Positions 1 to 9,725 of a stretch of DNA of 64,000 nucleotides are shown one piece after another. The position numbers and the translations under genes were made by a program. Within the stretch, counting starts at the first letter, position 1, and every line of letters starts with the position of its first letter. This DNA is from JBNJFY01 sp051747265 (GTDB lineage Bacteria; Bacteroidota; Rhodothermia; Balneolales; Balneolaceae): the NCBI GenBank assembly GCA_051747265.1, contig JBNJFY010000004.1:310001-374000 (forward strand). Reading direction: 5' to 3'. The notes under the pieces are model-generated. The model did no database searches and was not told where the DNA came from. It was given only the letters and a program-made list of their open reading frames with translations.

Positions 1-96
1 AGCTGGACAGCCACCGATATCCCCAGCGGTATTTATATTTACCAGCTGGAAGTAGGTGCCGAAGTCTTCACTCGAAAAATGACGCTGATTAAGTAG
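1..96 (+). CDS. C-terminal end of a T9SS-sorted secreted protein (partial)
   Basis: Frame 1 is open from the first base to a TAG at 94-96 and gives 31 residues. They end in a pattern typical of the Por secretion system (type IX) C-terminal sorting domain: PSGIYIYQLEVG, then FTRKMTLIK with the terminal basic-hydrophobic strand. In this family the domain directs a periplasmic protein through the T9SS to the cell surface and is then removed. The function of the cargo cannot be known because the rest lies upstream of the window. Confidence 0.7.
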   Translation, partial: SWTATDIPSGIYIYQLEVGAEVFTRKMTLIK

Positions 97-208
97 GCGT
101 AAAGATTACATAAGAAGAAGTTGCATTCTTATGAAATGATCTGTTTAATCAAACTGTTCAATACACTTAAATACAATCCTAAGTAACAGAGCGTAGACGT
201 ACTAAATA

Positions 209-1030
209 ATGCAATACAAAAATATTCAGGGCATCGAAGTTCCTGAAATTGGTTTAGGTACCTATAAACTGAGAGGAAGAAATTGTGAGGACACTGTCGT
301 AAAAGCCCTGGATCTCGGCTATAGACATATTGATTCGGCAGAAATGTATGAAAATGAGTTGGAGATTGGCCAAGCCATCTCCAAATCCACAGTGGATCGC
401 GATGAGATTTTCCTCTCCACCAAAATATGGCACAACAATCTGGAATATGATGATGTGCTACAAACCGTAGAAGATACTCTTCGCAAACTGCAGACCCCTT
501 ATGTGGATTTATTAATGATCCACTGGCCAAATCCACAAGTAGATCTACAAAGGACGATTGAGGCAATGCTAGTGCTGCGGGATCAGGGAAAAGCAATGAA
601 TATTGGAGTGAGTAATTTCAATATGAAACTGCTTAAAGAGGCTAATGAAGAAATTCGTGCCCCTATTTTCTGCAATCAGATTGAGTATCATCCGCTGTTA
701 GGTCAGTTCGATATGCTGGATTACGCGGCTGAAAATGACATTATGATTACGGCTTATAGTCCGCTGGCTCAAGGAAAGGTGTTGGATAACGCCAAATTAA
801 AAGAGATTGGCGAAAACCATGGAAAAACGGCTTCACAAGTGGCCTTAAGATGGTTAATCGAGCAAGAGCAAGTGGTGGCCATCCCTAAAGCTTCATCGGA
901 AGACCATCTCCAGGAGAATATCGATATCTTCGATTTTGAACTTACCGATGATGAGTTTTTCGCCATTGATGATCTGAATAAAGATACCCGTCTGGTTAGT
1001 CCCAGTTTTGCCCCAAATTGGGATGAATAA
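209..1030 (+). CDS. Aldo/keto reductase
   Basis: A 273-residue cytosolic NADPH-dependent oxidoreductase of the aldo/keto reductase superfamily (TIM barrel), close to the bacterial 2,5-diketo-gluconate reductase type. The catalytic tetrad is visible: Asp42 in YRHIDSA, Tyr47 in EMYENE, Lys72 in STKIW and His105 in MIHWP. The late motifs GVSNF and AIPKAS, which bind substrate and the 2'-phosphate of NADPH, are also present. Length is normal for the family. It stands alone between the T9SS protein and a convergent thioesterase, so context does not narrow the substrate. Small aldehydes or ketones are likely; the natural substrate is unknown. Confidence 0.92.
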   Translation: MQYKNIQGIEVPEIGLGTYKLRGRNCEDTVVKALDLGYRHIDSAEMYENELEIGQAISKSTVDRDEIFLSTKIWHNNLEYDDVLQTVEDTLRKLQTPYVDLLMIHWPNPQVDLQRTIEAMLVLRDQGKAMNIGVSNFNMKLLKEANEEIRAPIFCNQIEYHPLLGQFDMLDYAAENDIMITAYSPLAQGKVLDNAKLKEIGENHGKTASQVALRWLIEQEQVVAIPKASSEDHLQENIDIFDFELTDDEFFAIDDLNKDTRLVSPSFAPNWDE

Positions 1031-1282
1031 AGTTATATAGCATTATCTATTAGGGGCTTACCCAATAGGTGGTCCCTATTTCCTGGTTATATATTCTGAA
1101 TGCAGAAACATTTAATGTCTATTTATGGATAGGAAATGGAGATGACGTGGGGATCTTTTTAGTGTTTCTTGAATGCATTGACATTGGATTCACATAGGCA
1201 CTTGAGCATGCAATGATTTGGAGGAAAAGCCAGGGAAATATGATCTGGGGTAACGATAAGAAAATGCACGGATGAGATTCAA

Positions 1283-2026
1283 CTAGCTATGATATCTGAT
1301 TTTAGCCTTGCTAATCTCTTTATCCTCATCATTTTTTAATACCACGGAGATAAATTGCTCCTTATGTATTGCCCATACATGTAATACATCGCTCAAATAG
1401 GCTTCATGTAAAAAAGTAATATCCCATTCAGAAATGCTGTTTTGCGATATATCATATTGCTTGCATATAGCATTCTCAATGATCCGGGTGTAAACGGCGT
1501 TGTTTACATGCCGATTAACATCGATATCACTGGGTTGGATCGGATAGGAATCGATTTTTGTGAGATTGTCCTCAGGAAAGGAAATTCGATTCCGATCAAC
1601 ATCAATAAGATGCTCTTCCCGAATCGCACGATGGTTTAGCAAGGTTTCTGGTAGTCGAACGGGACGGCGCCGATTCAGATCTATAATCATCCAATAGCTT
1701 AACGCACGGCCCAGCTCTTGATGGTCAGAAGAGCATAGCTTGAAATCGCGATAGGCTCGTAACCCATCTGCACCTGATGGCCAAGTCTGAATATTAATCA
1801 GCTCTCTCCATTTCGGATAACGATCCATCTGGATAACCAGACGTTGAAGGACCCAGGTTTGATTCTGCTCTAATAGGTCACTTATGTCAAACCTAAGTTG
1901 TTGGGCGTGGTAACCAGCAGTTTCTTGGAGATAGTTGTTAATTGAGTAGAGCGAAGCAATGCCCTGTGTGGTGGTTTCGTAGCTTCTAACTTGATATGCT
2001 TGTGTTAGCAGACTCAGATCAGACAT
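1283..2026 (-). CDS. Acyl-ACP thioesterase (FatA/FatB-like)
   Basis: A 247-residue double hot-dog protein of the acyl-ACP thioesterase family, which hydrolyses fatty acyl-ACP to release free fatty acid in the cytosol. The N-terminal hot dog opens with a YEV-like strand (YQVRSYETT). The second hot dog starts at about residue 160 and holds the signature DVNRHVNNAVY with the catalytic Asn and His. It lies 71 bp downstream of the second RND pump on the same strand, so it could be the last cistron of that transcript. A role in membrane lipid adjustment is possible but inferred. The substrate chain length cannot be read from sequence. Confidence 0.85.
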   Translation of the reverse strand: MSDLSLLTQAYQVRSYETTTQGIASLYSINNYLQETAGYHAQQLRFDISDLLEQNQTWVLQRLVIQMDRYPKWRELINIQTWPSGADGLRAYRDFKLCSSDHQELGRALSYWMIIDLNRRRPVRLPETLLNHRAIREEHLIDVDRNRISFPEDNLTKIDSYPIQPSDIDVNRHVNNAVYTRIIENAICKQYDISQNSISEWDITFLHEAYLSDVLHVWAIHKEQFISVVLKNDEDKEISKAKIRYHS

Positions 2027-2097
2027 GACGTAAAATGAATTTAATGGAGCTCCAAATAAGGGAGCTCCCCACTAAACATCAATGTCTTTATGAACTT

Positions 2098-5000
2098 TTA
2101 TCGCGTTGGAGATGAATGCTTCCAAAGGTAGGAAGCCCACTGTTTAAGGTCATCCAGGAAGATATAGATCATAGGAAGGATGACCATGGTAACCAAAGTA
2201 GAGAAGGTTAACCCTCCGACAATAGCACGCGCCATGGGGAAGTAGGGCGGGCCATCACCGCCAATTTGAGTAGTGCCGAAGCAAAGGGGAACTAACCCCA
2301 GTACGGTAGTGGCCGCGGTCATGAGAATGGGGCGCAAACGGTCTTTCCCTGCCTGAATAATTGCCTCATAGCGATTATTTCCTTTTTCACGTAATTGATG
2401 GACATGATCAATAAGTACAATTCCATTATTGACTACAATACCCATTAAAATCAGGATTCCGATCATGGCCATCAGTGAGAAGTTGGTTCCGGTGATTAGG
2501 AAGAACCAATAGACACCAACTACCGCAAATAATATTGAAGTTATAATACTAGAGGGGTACAGAATGGATTCGAATAATGCCGACATGACCAAGTAAATAA
2601 GTGCGATAGCCAAGAGCATGTTGATCAACATCTCATCCATCGTTTCTTGATCTTGCTGGAAGCTACGTCCGTAACTCCAACCGTAACCCGAGGGGAAATT
2701 CATCTGATCCATAACCTCGCTGATCTTGGTACGAGCTTCATCAGAGGTCAGTCCGTCCAGATTCATGGTAATTCCCAGTGATGTTTGTCGGTTCTCTCGC
2801 TGGATACTCTGAGGGCCACGGCTCATTCGATAATCGACCAGGGAGGAGAGTTTGACCGATTGATCCTCATTGATAAACACCGGTGTTTGCATTAAATCTT
2901 CAATGTTCTGCCGGTTAGACTCTTGGAATGCCAGAACAACATCCACTTCTCCCTGATCATCCTGCAGTTTGCGAAGGCGCTGGCCACGCATAGCTCCGGA
3001 CACCAATTGAGCGATCTGCTGAGTAGATACATCGTACCGATTGGCCCGAGCTCGATCTACAACCACTTGCACTTCTTGACTTCCCTCATCCGCCTCAGAA
3101 CGAACATCTGTAATCCCGTCGATCTGTTCCAGACGCCAAATTGCGTTATCTACCAAGCCAAACAGCGCATCACTAGACTCACCAATCAAGTGAATTTTTA
3201 ACTGATCACCTCCACTGCGATCCATAAACTCGAATGATGGTTGCCCAAGACTTATTTTAGGTAAATCTTTTTCAATCAACTCTTTAACTTTGGTCGCGCT
3301 TTTCTGGGCACTGTCTTCATCGGTAAGTATGATTGTGGACATTGCAGACCCTGTTTCATAGTAGGTGTAGACAGATTTGATATCAAACTCAGTTTTATTG
3401 GCGTATAAGTATTCTTCAATTCGATCTACGGATTCTTCAACGCGTTCCAGGGTATAATTACCATTGATGTTGTAGTGCAAACGAAGTTCACGTCCCTCTA
3501 CTCGTTCAAACATATCCGTTTTTACCAAGTTTAAGGGAATAGCCACACTGAATATGGTAGCTAATATTAATCCTGCGGATGCATAACGGTGGTGAATCAG
3601 CCAGTTAAGCAGTCGGCCATATTTTTCGCTGATCCGATCAAAGAAATCAGATGTCTCTTTGGGCTGGGGCGGTTTGACTTTGGATGTTAGCAGAGGAATT
3701 ACGGTCTGCGAAATCAACAGAGAGGCTAATAAGGCGATACAGATGGTTACCGCAACATGGTAGAGTTGGACGGCCAACATGCTTTCGTCACTAATAATAT
3801 TGGGTAAAAACACAATGATACTGGTTAAGGTACCAGCCGTAACGGCCATGGCCACTTCGCTGACTCCACTAATGGTGGCTTTTCGGGTATCATCCCCCAT
3901 TAGTTGATGACGGTGAATATTCTCGGTGATCACTACGGCATTATCCACCAACATACCCACAGCCAACATTAACCCCATCATAGAAAGAACATTCAGGGTT
4001 AAGCCCAGGAAGTACATAAACGCCAAAGTCACGATAAGCGAGAAGGGGACCGCCATACTCACAATGAGCGTAGTGCTAAATTTTCTGAGGAATAAATAGA
4101 GTACAATCAGTGATAAGCAGGCTCCCAGTAAACCGGCTTTAAATAATTCTTCAAGGGAGCTGATAATCCCCGAGGCCTGATTGTGCATCTCATAAATTTG
4201 AATTCCCTGCATTTCTGGATTTTCATTAACCTGCTCAATTTTACTGAGAACCCGATCTGCGGTGGCTACTGTATTAGCTCCGGACTCTTTAAGTACTTCC
4301 AGGCTGATGGCATAGGTTCGATCCAGATGGCGCCCGTAGTCTCTTTCCGGTGATTGATATTTCACCGTAGCAATATCGCTGAGCTTTAAATTATTAGGTC
4401 CAATAACCAGATTGCTCATCTGATCGGTATCGGTAATTTCTCCCACTGGGCGCACTATATACTTTTTGCCCGCCTCTTTAACTTCTCCAGCAGTCAGGGA
4501 GAAATTTGCTTGTCGTAGTTGGTTGGATAATTGATTCAGATCCACGTTGTAAGCGGCCAAACGCTGTGGATCAAGCTCAATACGTATTTCTTTCTTTTGG
4601 ACACCATGAAGGTTTACTTGAGCAACACCTTCCAAACGCTCGATTGGTTGAACTAAATTGCGATAGAGTAAATCGTAAGCGTTGGAGAGATCCCGATCAC
4701 TGGATATACGCAAATTCATAATCGGCATATCCTGAGCCGAGAATTTATTGACGTACACACGCTCCAAATCATCGGGCAGCTGATTCCGGATTCCATCGAT
4801 TTTCTCTTGAAGCTCCACCGATTTCATGCGGATATCGGTACCCATTTTAAAGCGCACAAATACCGAAGCTTCATTCTCGCCCGAATTCGAGCGTATGAAT
4901 TCGATTTCATTAATAGTCGCTACAGCTTCCTCAATGGGGCGGGTAATCAAGCGCTCGGTTTCCTCCGGGGTAGAGCCGGGATAAGGCGCTTGAACAAAGG

Positions 5001-5136
5001 CTACTGGAAAGGTCATATCGGGCATGAATTCCAGAGGAACCAATCGACCGGCGATGCTACCAATCACCAGAAAACTGATGAATACCATCAGGGTGGTCAC
5101 CGGTCGTCGAAGCGCAAAATCAGCAAAACGTTTCAT
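2098..5136 (-). CDS. RND-family efflux pump permease (second of a tandem pair)
   Basis: A 1012-residue inner-membrane resistance-nodulation-division transporter of the HAE-1/AcrB superfamily, driven by proton motive force. It shows the two-fold repeat of the family: TM1 near residue 10, a periplasmic porter domain, a TM2-6 block at about 330-480, a second porter half, and a final TM block from about 850. The TM4 proton-relay segment reads GMLVDNAVVITENI, with one Asp followed by Asn where AcrB has two Asp; this is common in Bacteroidota pumps. It starts 44 bp after the first pump of the operon. The two are different in sequence and may form a mixed trimer or separate pumps. Confidence 0.93.
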   Translation of the reverse strand: MKRFADFALRRPVTTLMVFISFLVIGSIAGRLVPLEFMPDMTFPVAFVQAPYPGSTPEETERLITRPIEEAVATINEIEFIRSNSGENEASVFVRFKMGTDIRMKSVELQEKIDGIRNQLPDDLERVYVNKFSAQDMPIMNLRISSDRDLSNAYDLLYRNLVQPIERLEGVAQVNLHGVQKKEIRIELDPQRLAAYNVDLNQLSNQLRQANFSLTAGEVKEAGKKYIVRPVGEITDTDQMSNLVIGPNNLKLSDIATVKYQSPERDYGRHLDRTYAISLEVLKESGANTVATADRVLSKIEQVNENPEMQGIQIYEMHNQASGIISSLEELFKAGLLGACLSLIVLYLFLRKFSTTLIVSMAVPFSLIVTLAFMYFLGLTLNVLSMMGLMLAVGMLVDNAVVITENIHRHQLMGDDTRKATISGVSEVAMAVTAGTLTSIIVFLPNIISDESMLAVQLYHVAVTICIALLASLLISQTVIPLLTSKVKPPQPKETSDFFDRISEKYGRLLNWLIHHRYASAGLILATIFSVAIPLNLVKTDMFERVEGRELRLHYNINGNYTLERVEESVDRIEEYLYANKTEFDIKSVYTYYETGSAMSTIILTDEDSAQKSATKVKELIEKDLPKISLGQPSFEFMDRSGGDQLKIHLIGESSDALFGLVDNAIWRLEQIDGITDVRSEADEGSQEVQVVVDRARANRYDVSTQQIAQLVSGAMRGQRLRKLQDDQGEVDVVLAFQESNRQNIEDLMQTPVFINEDQSVKLSSLVDYRMSRGPQSIQRENRQTSLGITMNLDGLTSDEARTKISEVMDQMNFPSGYGWSYGRSFQQDQETMDEMLINMLLAIALIYLVMSALFESILYPSSIITSILFAVVGVYWFFLITGTNFSLMAMIGILILMGIVVNNGIVLIDHVHQLREKGNNRYEAIIQAGKDRLRPILMTAATTVLGLVPLCFGTTQIGGDGPPYFPMARAIVGGLTFSTLVTMVILPMIYIFLDDLKQWASYLWKHSSPTR

Positions 5137-5180
5137 ACAAATAAGTACTTCTTAAGTTCGAAGGGTGAATTCATCAGGAG

Positions 5181-8100
5181 TTAAGCGGTTGGTGTTGGTG
5201 TGCTGGAATAATCTTTGAAGTCCAGAATGGAGTACAGAACGGGAATAACTACCAGGGTTAACAAAGTAGAGACGACCAATCCACCAATAACCGTAATTGC
5301 CATGGGAGCACGCAATTCAGCACCATCTCCAAATCCAATGGCCAGCGGTAATAAGCCCAATGTAGTCGTCAATGTGGTCATCAGAATAGGACGTAATCGT
5401 GAGTGTCCCCCTTCGATAATAGCTTCAATTTTACTTTTGCCGCGATCACGTAGTTGATTAATGAGATCAATCAATACAATCGCATTATTAACCACGATAC
5501 CGGCTAAAAGAATTAAACCGATAAATACGACCACACTAACCGTAGTATCTGTAATCCAGAGTGCAACGATAGCGCCGATCAATGCCAATGGGATGGAGAA
5601 TAGAATTACAAAGGGATGCAGGAGTGACTCAAACTGGGAAGCCATAACCAGGTATACCAGAAATACAGCCAAACTGAGTGCGAAAAGTAACGATCGGAAC
5701 GAATCTCCCATCTCTTCATTTTGGCCGGTGAGCATAGTTTGAATGCCAGTGGGTTTAACCACACTGGCCAAAATTTTGTTGATATCCTCAGAAGCTGTTC
5801 CCAAATCGCCATAGTTCAGATTGGCGCTAACCAGTGCCACTCGCTGTTGGGCTACACGTCGTATTTCACCGGGACCGTTCTTGATATTGATGTCCGCTAC
5901 AGATTCCAGCGTAACCGGTTTATCACTTTCCGGATTGATGATCAGATTGCGTAAATCTTCAACACTAGCTCGATTTTTCTTTTGGGCTCGAACCAGTACA
6001 TCAATTTTACGATCGTGCCAGGAATAACGAGTGGCAACATCACCCCGAACTTTGCTCACTACGTCATTGGCAATATTGTAAACCTGTAAGCCCAATGCCG
6101 CTGCGCGTTCTCGATCAAAACGGATCTGAATTTCTGGGCTGCCTTGCTCCATAGTCGTTTTTACATCGGCAAAACGGTCGTTGTTTTTCATTTTCTGGGC
6201 TACTTGATCGGATACCTTCTTCAGATCTTTCAGATTGTAACCAGAAATTTCCACTTCAACCGGTGTACTGAATGTAAACAGGGAAGGGCGTGAAAATTTA
6301 TATTGTAAGCCCGGAATCCGTTCCAAATCCTTTCGCAACTGGCTCATTGCTTGTGCTTCATCCGGTCGAGAAGCTCCATCTACCATCGTTACATTCAGCT
6401 CGCCCCAGTTTTCACCGCCTTCATTGGGGTTGGCATCCATGCGATTTCCGGTTCCAGCTACCGAAAATGAGGTGCTAATTAAAGAGACATCATTAGCGGC
6501 CTGCTGTACTTTTCGAATGGCCAAGTCAGTTTCCTCCAAGGGGGTACCTGGCGACATATTGAATTCTACTTTGAATTCTCCTTGGGATAAGGATGGTATC
6601 AGCTCAATTCCCAACTGTGGCACTAAAGCAATACTTCCCGCAAACAGTAGAAACGCAACAAATACTACGGAAAAACGACGATTGAGTGCTCCACGCAACA
6701 TATTAGGGTACACATTTTCAATACGCTGGTAGCCGTTCTCAAATACGTTGAGAACAGGGCGGATCAGGTAGGCAATTGCTGTTTTCAAGTAGTGCAATAC
6801 AAATCGAATGCCTCGTAAGGTGTATTGTGGAACCGTGGTGAATACAAATAATCGTGCGGCTCGCAGCCACCTACCTACTTTGGTATGTGGTTCTGGTAAA
6901 GGCTGGGTTGCAATGGGAGCTTTCTTTCGTCCCCCCAGGGAAGACAGCATCGGAATTAAGGTTATAGCAACCAGCAACGATGCCAATAATGAAAAAGTTA
7001 CAGTGAGTGCCTGATCTCGGAAGAGCTGACCGGCGATTCCTTCCACAAATACCAACGGAAAGAATACCGCGATGGTAGTCAATGTAGAGGCGACTACGGC
7101 CATGCCTACCTCGCCAGCTCCATCGCGGGCTGCATCAATGACGGATTTACCCATATCTCGGTGGCGGGCGATATTCTCAAGGACCACAATGGAGTTATCC
7201 ACCAATAAACCGATACCCAAGGCAATTCCACCTAATGACATAATGTTGAGGGTAATATCATTGCCGTACATCAGATTGAAGGTGGCGATTACGGATACAG
7301 GGATAGAGAGTGAGATAATGACAGTCGCCCACACATTTCTCAAAAACAGGAACAGAATTATCACCGCCAACACACCGCCAATTATTCCGGCATCTACTAC
7401 TTCTTGAACGGCTTGACTAATAAATACCGACTGGTCATAGACCTTTTCGATGCTCATATCATCGGGTAGTCGATCTTGAATGAATCCCATTCGCGAGGTG
7501 ACATTTTGAGCCACGCTTACCGTATTGGCATCCCCTTCCTTATAAATAGCAATTTCCACTGCCTCGCGTCCATTGATGCGTGTAATTGCTTCTCGTTCCT
7601 TGAAGCTGCGTTCAATGATTGCAATATCTCTCAGATAAACCGGTTGCCCATCCCGTGGTGCTACTATTACATCTTTAATTTCGTCAATAGAGGAAAATTG
7701 ATTAATGGTGCGCACCAAATAGGTTTGTGACCCTTCCTCTAATCGACCGCCTGATAAATTGACATTTTCAGAGGCCAATACCTGGGAGACCCGATCGATA
7801 GAAAGACCAAGATGAGATAAACGTTCTTCATCTATGGAAACCTGAATTTCTTCCTCAAGTCCCCCGCTCACTTTCACTGAGGCCACACCTTTGGCCGATT
7901 CGACATTCTTTTTGAGTTGCTCATCGGCATAGCGGCGTAAGCGCTTGAGTTTTCCTTGATCCAGCAGCTGGTTCTGACGCTTGTCCAGCGAGGTAAACTG
8001 AATATCTTGTTGGGAATCGGCGGCTTCTTCGCCATCAGCATAGAGGGCATAGCGCATGACCGGATCCAACGAGGGATCGAATCGCAAGATCACCGGACGT

Positions 8101-8465
8101 TCCGATTCCAATGGGAGTGATAACGCATCCAGTTTTTCCCGAACATCAATGCTGGCAAAATCCATATCGGTCCCCCAGGCAAACTCCAGAGTCACATCGG
8201 ATTGTCCCGACCGGGATATGGATCGGACCTCTTGTACGTTTTTTACCACTCCCAAGGCTTCTTCCACCGGTTTGGTGATCAGATTTTCCACTTCGGCCGG
8301 CGCGGCCCCTTCGTATTCGGTTCGAATGGTTAATGTGGGATAACTAAGCTCGGGGAGGAGGTTCATCTTTAAGCGACTGAGCGAAACCAACCCAAATAAC
8401 AGTATGCCAACTGTAAACATGGCGATGGTAACCCTGCGCCGTACGGAGAGGTCAATGATCTTCAT
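5181..8465 (-). CDS. RND-family efflux pump permease (first of a tandem pair)
   Basis: A 1094-residue RND transporter, slightly longer than the usual ~1030-1050. Two inserts account for part of the excess: a hydrophilic stretch at about 150-180 in the first porter domain (SQQDIQFTSLDKRQ...) and a linker around 510-590 between the membrane halves. TM4 carries GLLVDNSIVVLENIARHR, again a single Asp in the VDN proton-relay motif. The gene follows the adaptor lipoprotein by 50 bp, so pump and adaptor should be co-translated. Substrates could be drugs, bile-like compounds, fatty acids or metals. HAE-type features favour organic compounds; heavy-metal CusA-type is less likely. Confidence 0.93.
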   Translation of the reverse strand: MKIIDLSVRRRVTIAMFTVGILLFGLVSLSRLKMNLLPELSYPTLTIRTEYEGAAPAEVENLITKPVEEALGVVKNVQEVRSISRSGQSDVTLEFAWGTDMDFASIDVREKLDALSLPLESERPVILRFDPSLDPVMRYALYADGEEAADSQQDIQFTSLDKRQNQLLDQGKLKRLRRYADEQLKKNVESAKGVASVKVSGGLEEEIQVSIDEERLSHLGLSIDRVSQVLASENVNLSGGRLEEGSQTYLVRTINQFSSIDEIKDVIVAPRDGQPVYLRDIAIIERSFKEREAITRINGREAVEIAIYKEGDANTVSVAQNVTSRMGFIQDRLPDDMSIEKVYDQSVFISQAVQEVVDAGIIGGVLAVIILFLFLRNVWATVIISLSIPVSVIATFNLMYGNDITLNIMSLGGIALGIGLLVDNSIVVLENIARHRDMGKSVIDAARDGAGEVGMAVVASTLTTIAVFFPLVFVEGIAGQLFRDQALTVTFSLLASLLVAITLIPMLSSLGGRKKAPIATQPLPEPHTKVGRWLRAARLFVFTTVPQYTLRGIRFVLHYLKTAIAYLIRPVLNVFENGYQRIENVYPNMLRGALNRRFSVVFVAFLLFAGSIALVPQLGIELIPSLSQGEFKVEFNMSPGTPLEETDLAIRKVQQAANDVSLISTSFSVAGTGNRMDANPNEGGENWGELNVTMVDGASRPDEAQAMSQLRKDLERIPGLQYKFSRPSLFTFSTPVEVEISGYNLKDLKKVSDQVAQKMKNNDRFADVKTTMEQGSPEIQIRFDRERAAALGLQVYNIANDVVSKVRGDVATRYSWHDRKIDVLVRAQKKNRASVEDLRNLIINPESDKPVTLESVADINIKNGPGEIRRVAQQRVALVSANLNYGDLGTASEDINKILASVVKPTGIQTMLTGQNEEMGDSFRSLLFALSLAVFLVYLVMASQFESLLHPFVILFSIPLALIGAIVALWITDTTVSVVVFIGLILLAGIVVNNAIVLIDLINQLRDRGKSKIEAIIEGGHSRLRPILMTTLTTTLGLLPLAIGFGDGAELRAPMAITVIGGLVVSTLLTLVVIPVLYSILDFKDYSSTPTPTA

Positions 8466-8515
8466 AGGACAAGAAAATTATGTCAGAATCGTCGAGTTAA
8501 AAGGAGAGCTAATCT

Positions 8516-9583
8516 TTACTGGATCACTTCAACCAGGCTACTGTCCTGGAGGCTATTGTGGCCAATCGTAACCACCATTTCGTCTGGCTGTAAGCCATCT
8601 ACAATTTCAACCATATCCTCTTCAGAATATCCCGTCGAAATCTTTTTTCGGAATGCTTGCTGATCTCGAACTACAAATACATGTTCACGATCATCTTCCG
8701 ATATAATAGCGGATTTTGGGATTTGGAGGGTGTTTTCATGCACATCGTAGAGGATACGTATGCGTCCGAACATGCCCGGCTTCAGCTTATAGGTTTCATC
8801 GCTAACTGCTACCGTGACTTTGAACGTACCGGTGGCGGCATCAACGGTGGGACTTAATCGCAGGATCTCACCTTCAAAGGTTTGCTCAGGCATTGCATCC
8901 GCACGTAATAAGGCCGTTTGTCCTACTTTGAGTTTGGAAAGCTCATGTTCGGGTACATGCAAAACGGCCAACAAAGGATCCATATCGGTGATGGTAAACG
9001 TTTCCTCATTGTTGGATAACATATTACCCGTTTTTATCGAACGCTGAGAGATGATGCCATCGATAGGAGCAGTAATGGTGGTGTGCGCTAGATTGAGTTT
9101 AGCCAGTTCATAAGCGGCTTGCTGATCTTCAAATGTATATTTGGCGTTCTCAAAATCCTCAGCGCTAATTACGTTACGCTCATACAATTCTTTTTTACGG
9201 GTGTATTCGTTTTCCCGTTGTTTCAGTAGCGCTTCAGCTCGATTCAGTTCCAGGCGATATTGATCCTTTTCCAGCTGAGCAAGGGGCTGACCGGCTTCTA
9301 CAAAATCGCCTTCTTCAACATGAATTTTCTCTATAATTCCCGATACCTTGGAGACTACACGTGCCTGATTTTCAGCCTCCAGTGTAGTCGTTGAAGAATA
9401 ATAAGCCGCCATATTTGCTCGAGATACATGAACTGCTTCTACAGGTACAACTGTGGTGGTGTCTTCCTTATCGTCTTTCTCTTTGGATTGTGTTTCGGTG
9501 CTGCAACCCGAAATACCAGAGAACACGACTAAAACAGCTAAAGCGAGTAGTTGTGAAATCTTAGAAGAGTAGCCAAAGTTCAT
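8516..9583 (-). CDS. RND efflux periplasmic adaptor lipoprotein (membrane fusion protein)
   Basis: A 355-residue HlyD/AcrA-family adaptor that links the inner-membrane RND pump to an outer-membrane channel. The N-terminus is a lipoprotein signal with lipobox ISGC, so Cys27 is the likely acylation site. Then come an acidic linker (KEKDDKED), a lipoyl/biotinyl-like half (ARVVSKVSGIIEKIHVEEGD), a short alpha-hairpin at about 110-165, the second lipoyl half (APIDGIISQRSIKTGN) and beta-barrel and membrane-proximal domains. It is the first gene of the operon ahead of two RND genes. No TolC-like outer-membrane factor is encoded nearby, so one must be supplied from elsewhere. Confidence 0.92.
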   Translation of the reverse strand: MNFGYSSKISQLLALAVLVVFSGISGCSTETQSKEKDDKEDTTTVVPVEAVHVSRANMAAYYSSTTTLEAENQARVVSKVSGIIEKIHVEEGDFVEAGQPLAQLEKDQYRLELNRAEALLKQRENEYTRKKELYERNVISAEDFENAKYTFEDQQAAYELAKLNLAHTTITAPIDGIISQRSIKTGNMLSNNEETFTITDMDPLLAVLHVPEHELSKLKVGQTALLRADAMPEQTFEGEILRLSPTVDAATGTFKVTVAVSDETYKLKPGMFGRIRILYDVHENTLQIPKSAIISEDDREHVFVVRDQQAFRKKISTGYSEEDMVEIVDGLQPDEMVVTIGHNSLQDSSLVEVIQ

Positions 9584-9662
9584 AACCGTTGAATTTACCG
9601 TTGATATTTATTGTCGTTTGGCTAATCTCTACGGCATCTCCAGGCAATGGTTACACTCGCAA

Positions 9663-9696
9663 TAAAAAAAGCCGGAATTATGTAAATTCCGGCTTT
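9663..9696 (-). terminator. Rho-independent terminator of the amidase gene
   Basis: A perfect inverted repeat (arms GCCGGAATT and AATTCCGGC around a 5-nt loop) sits 30-60 bp downstream of the amidase stop. On the minus strand it is followed by a run of seven T. It separates the amidase transcript from the efflux operon. Confidence 0.85.
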
Positions 9697-9725
9697 AGTA
9701 AATTGTAGGGCTATTTATGCATGTT

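Noticed and set aside
1031..1282. Possible terminator or small RNA after the aldo/keto reductase
   Set aside because: A bulged stem near 1047-1069 lacks a T tract and there is no conserved RNA motif; nothing supportable in this gap.
2923..3201. Open frames opposite the RND genes (also 4506-5184 and 5215-8343)
   Set aside because: Antisense shadows of strongly coding RND sequence with no domain content.
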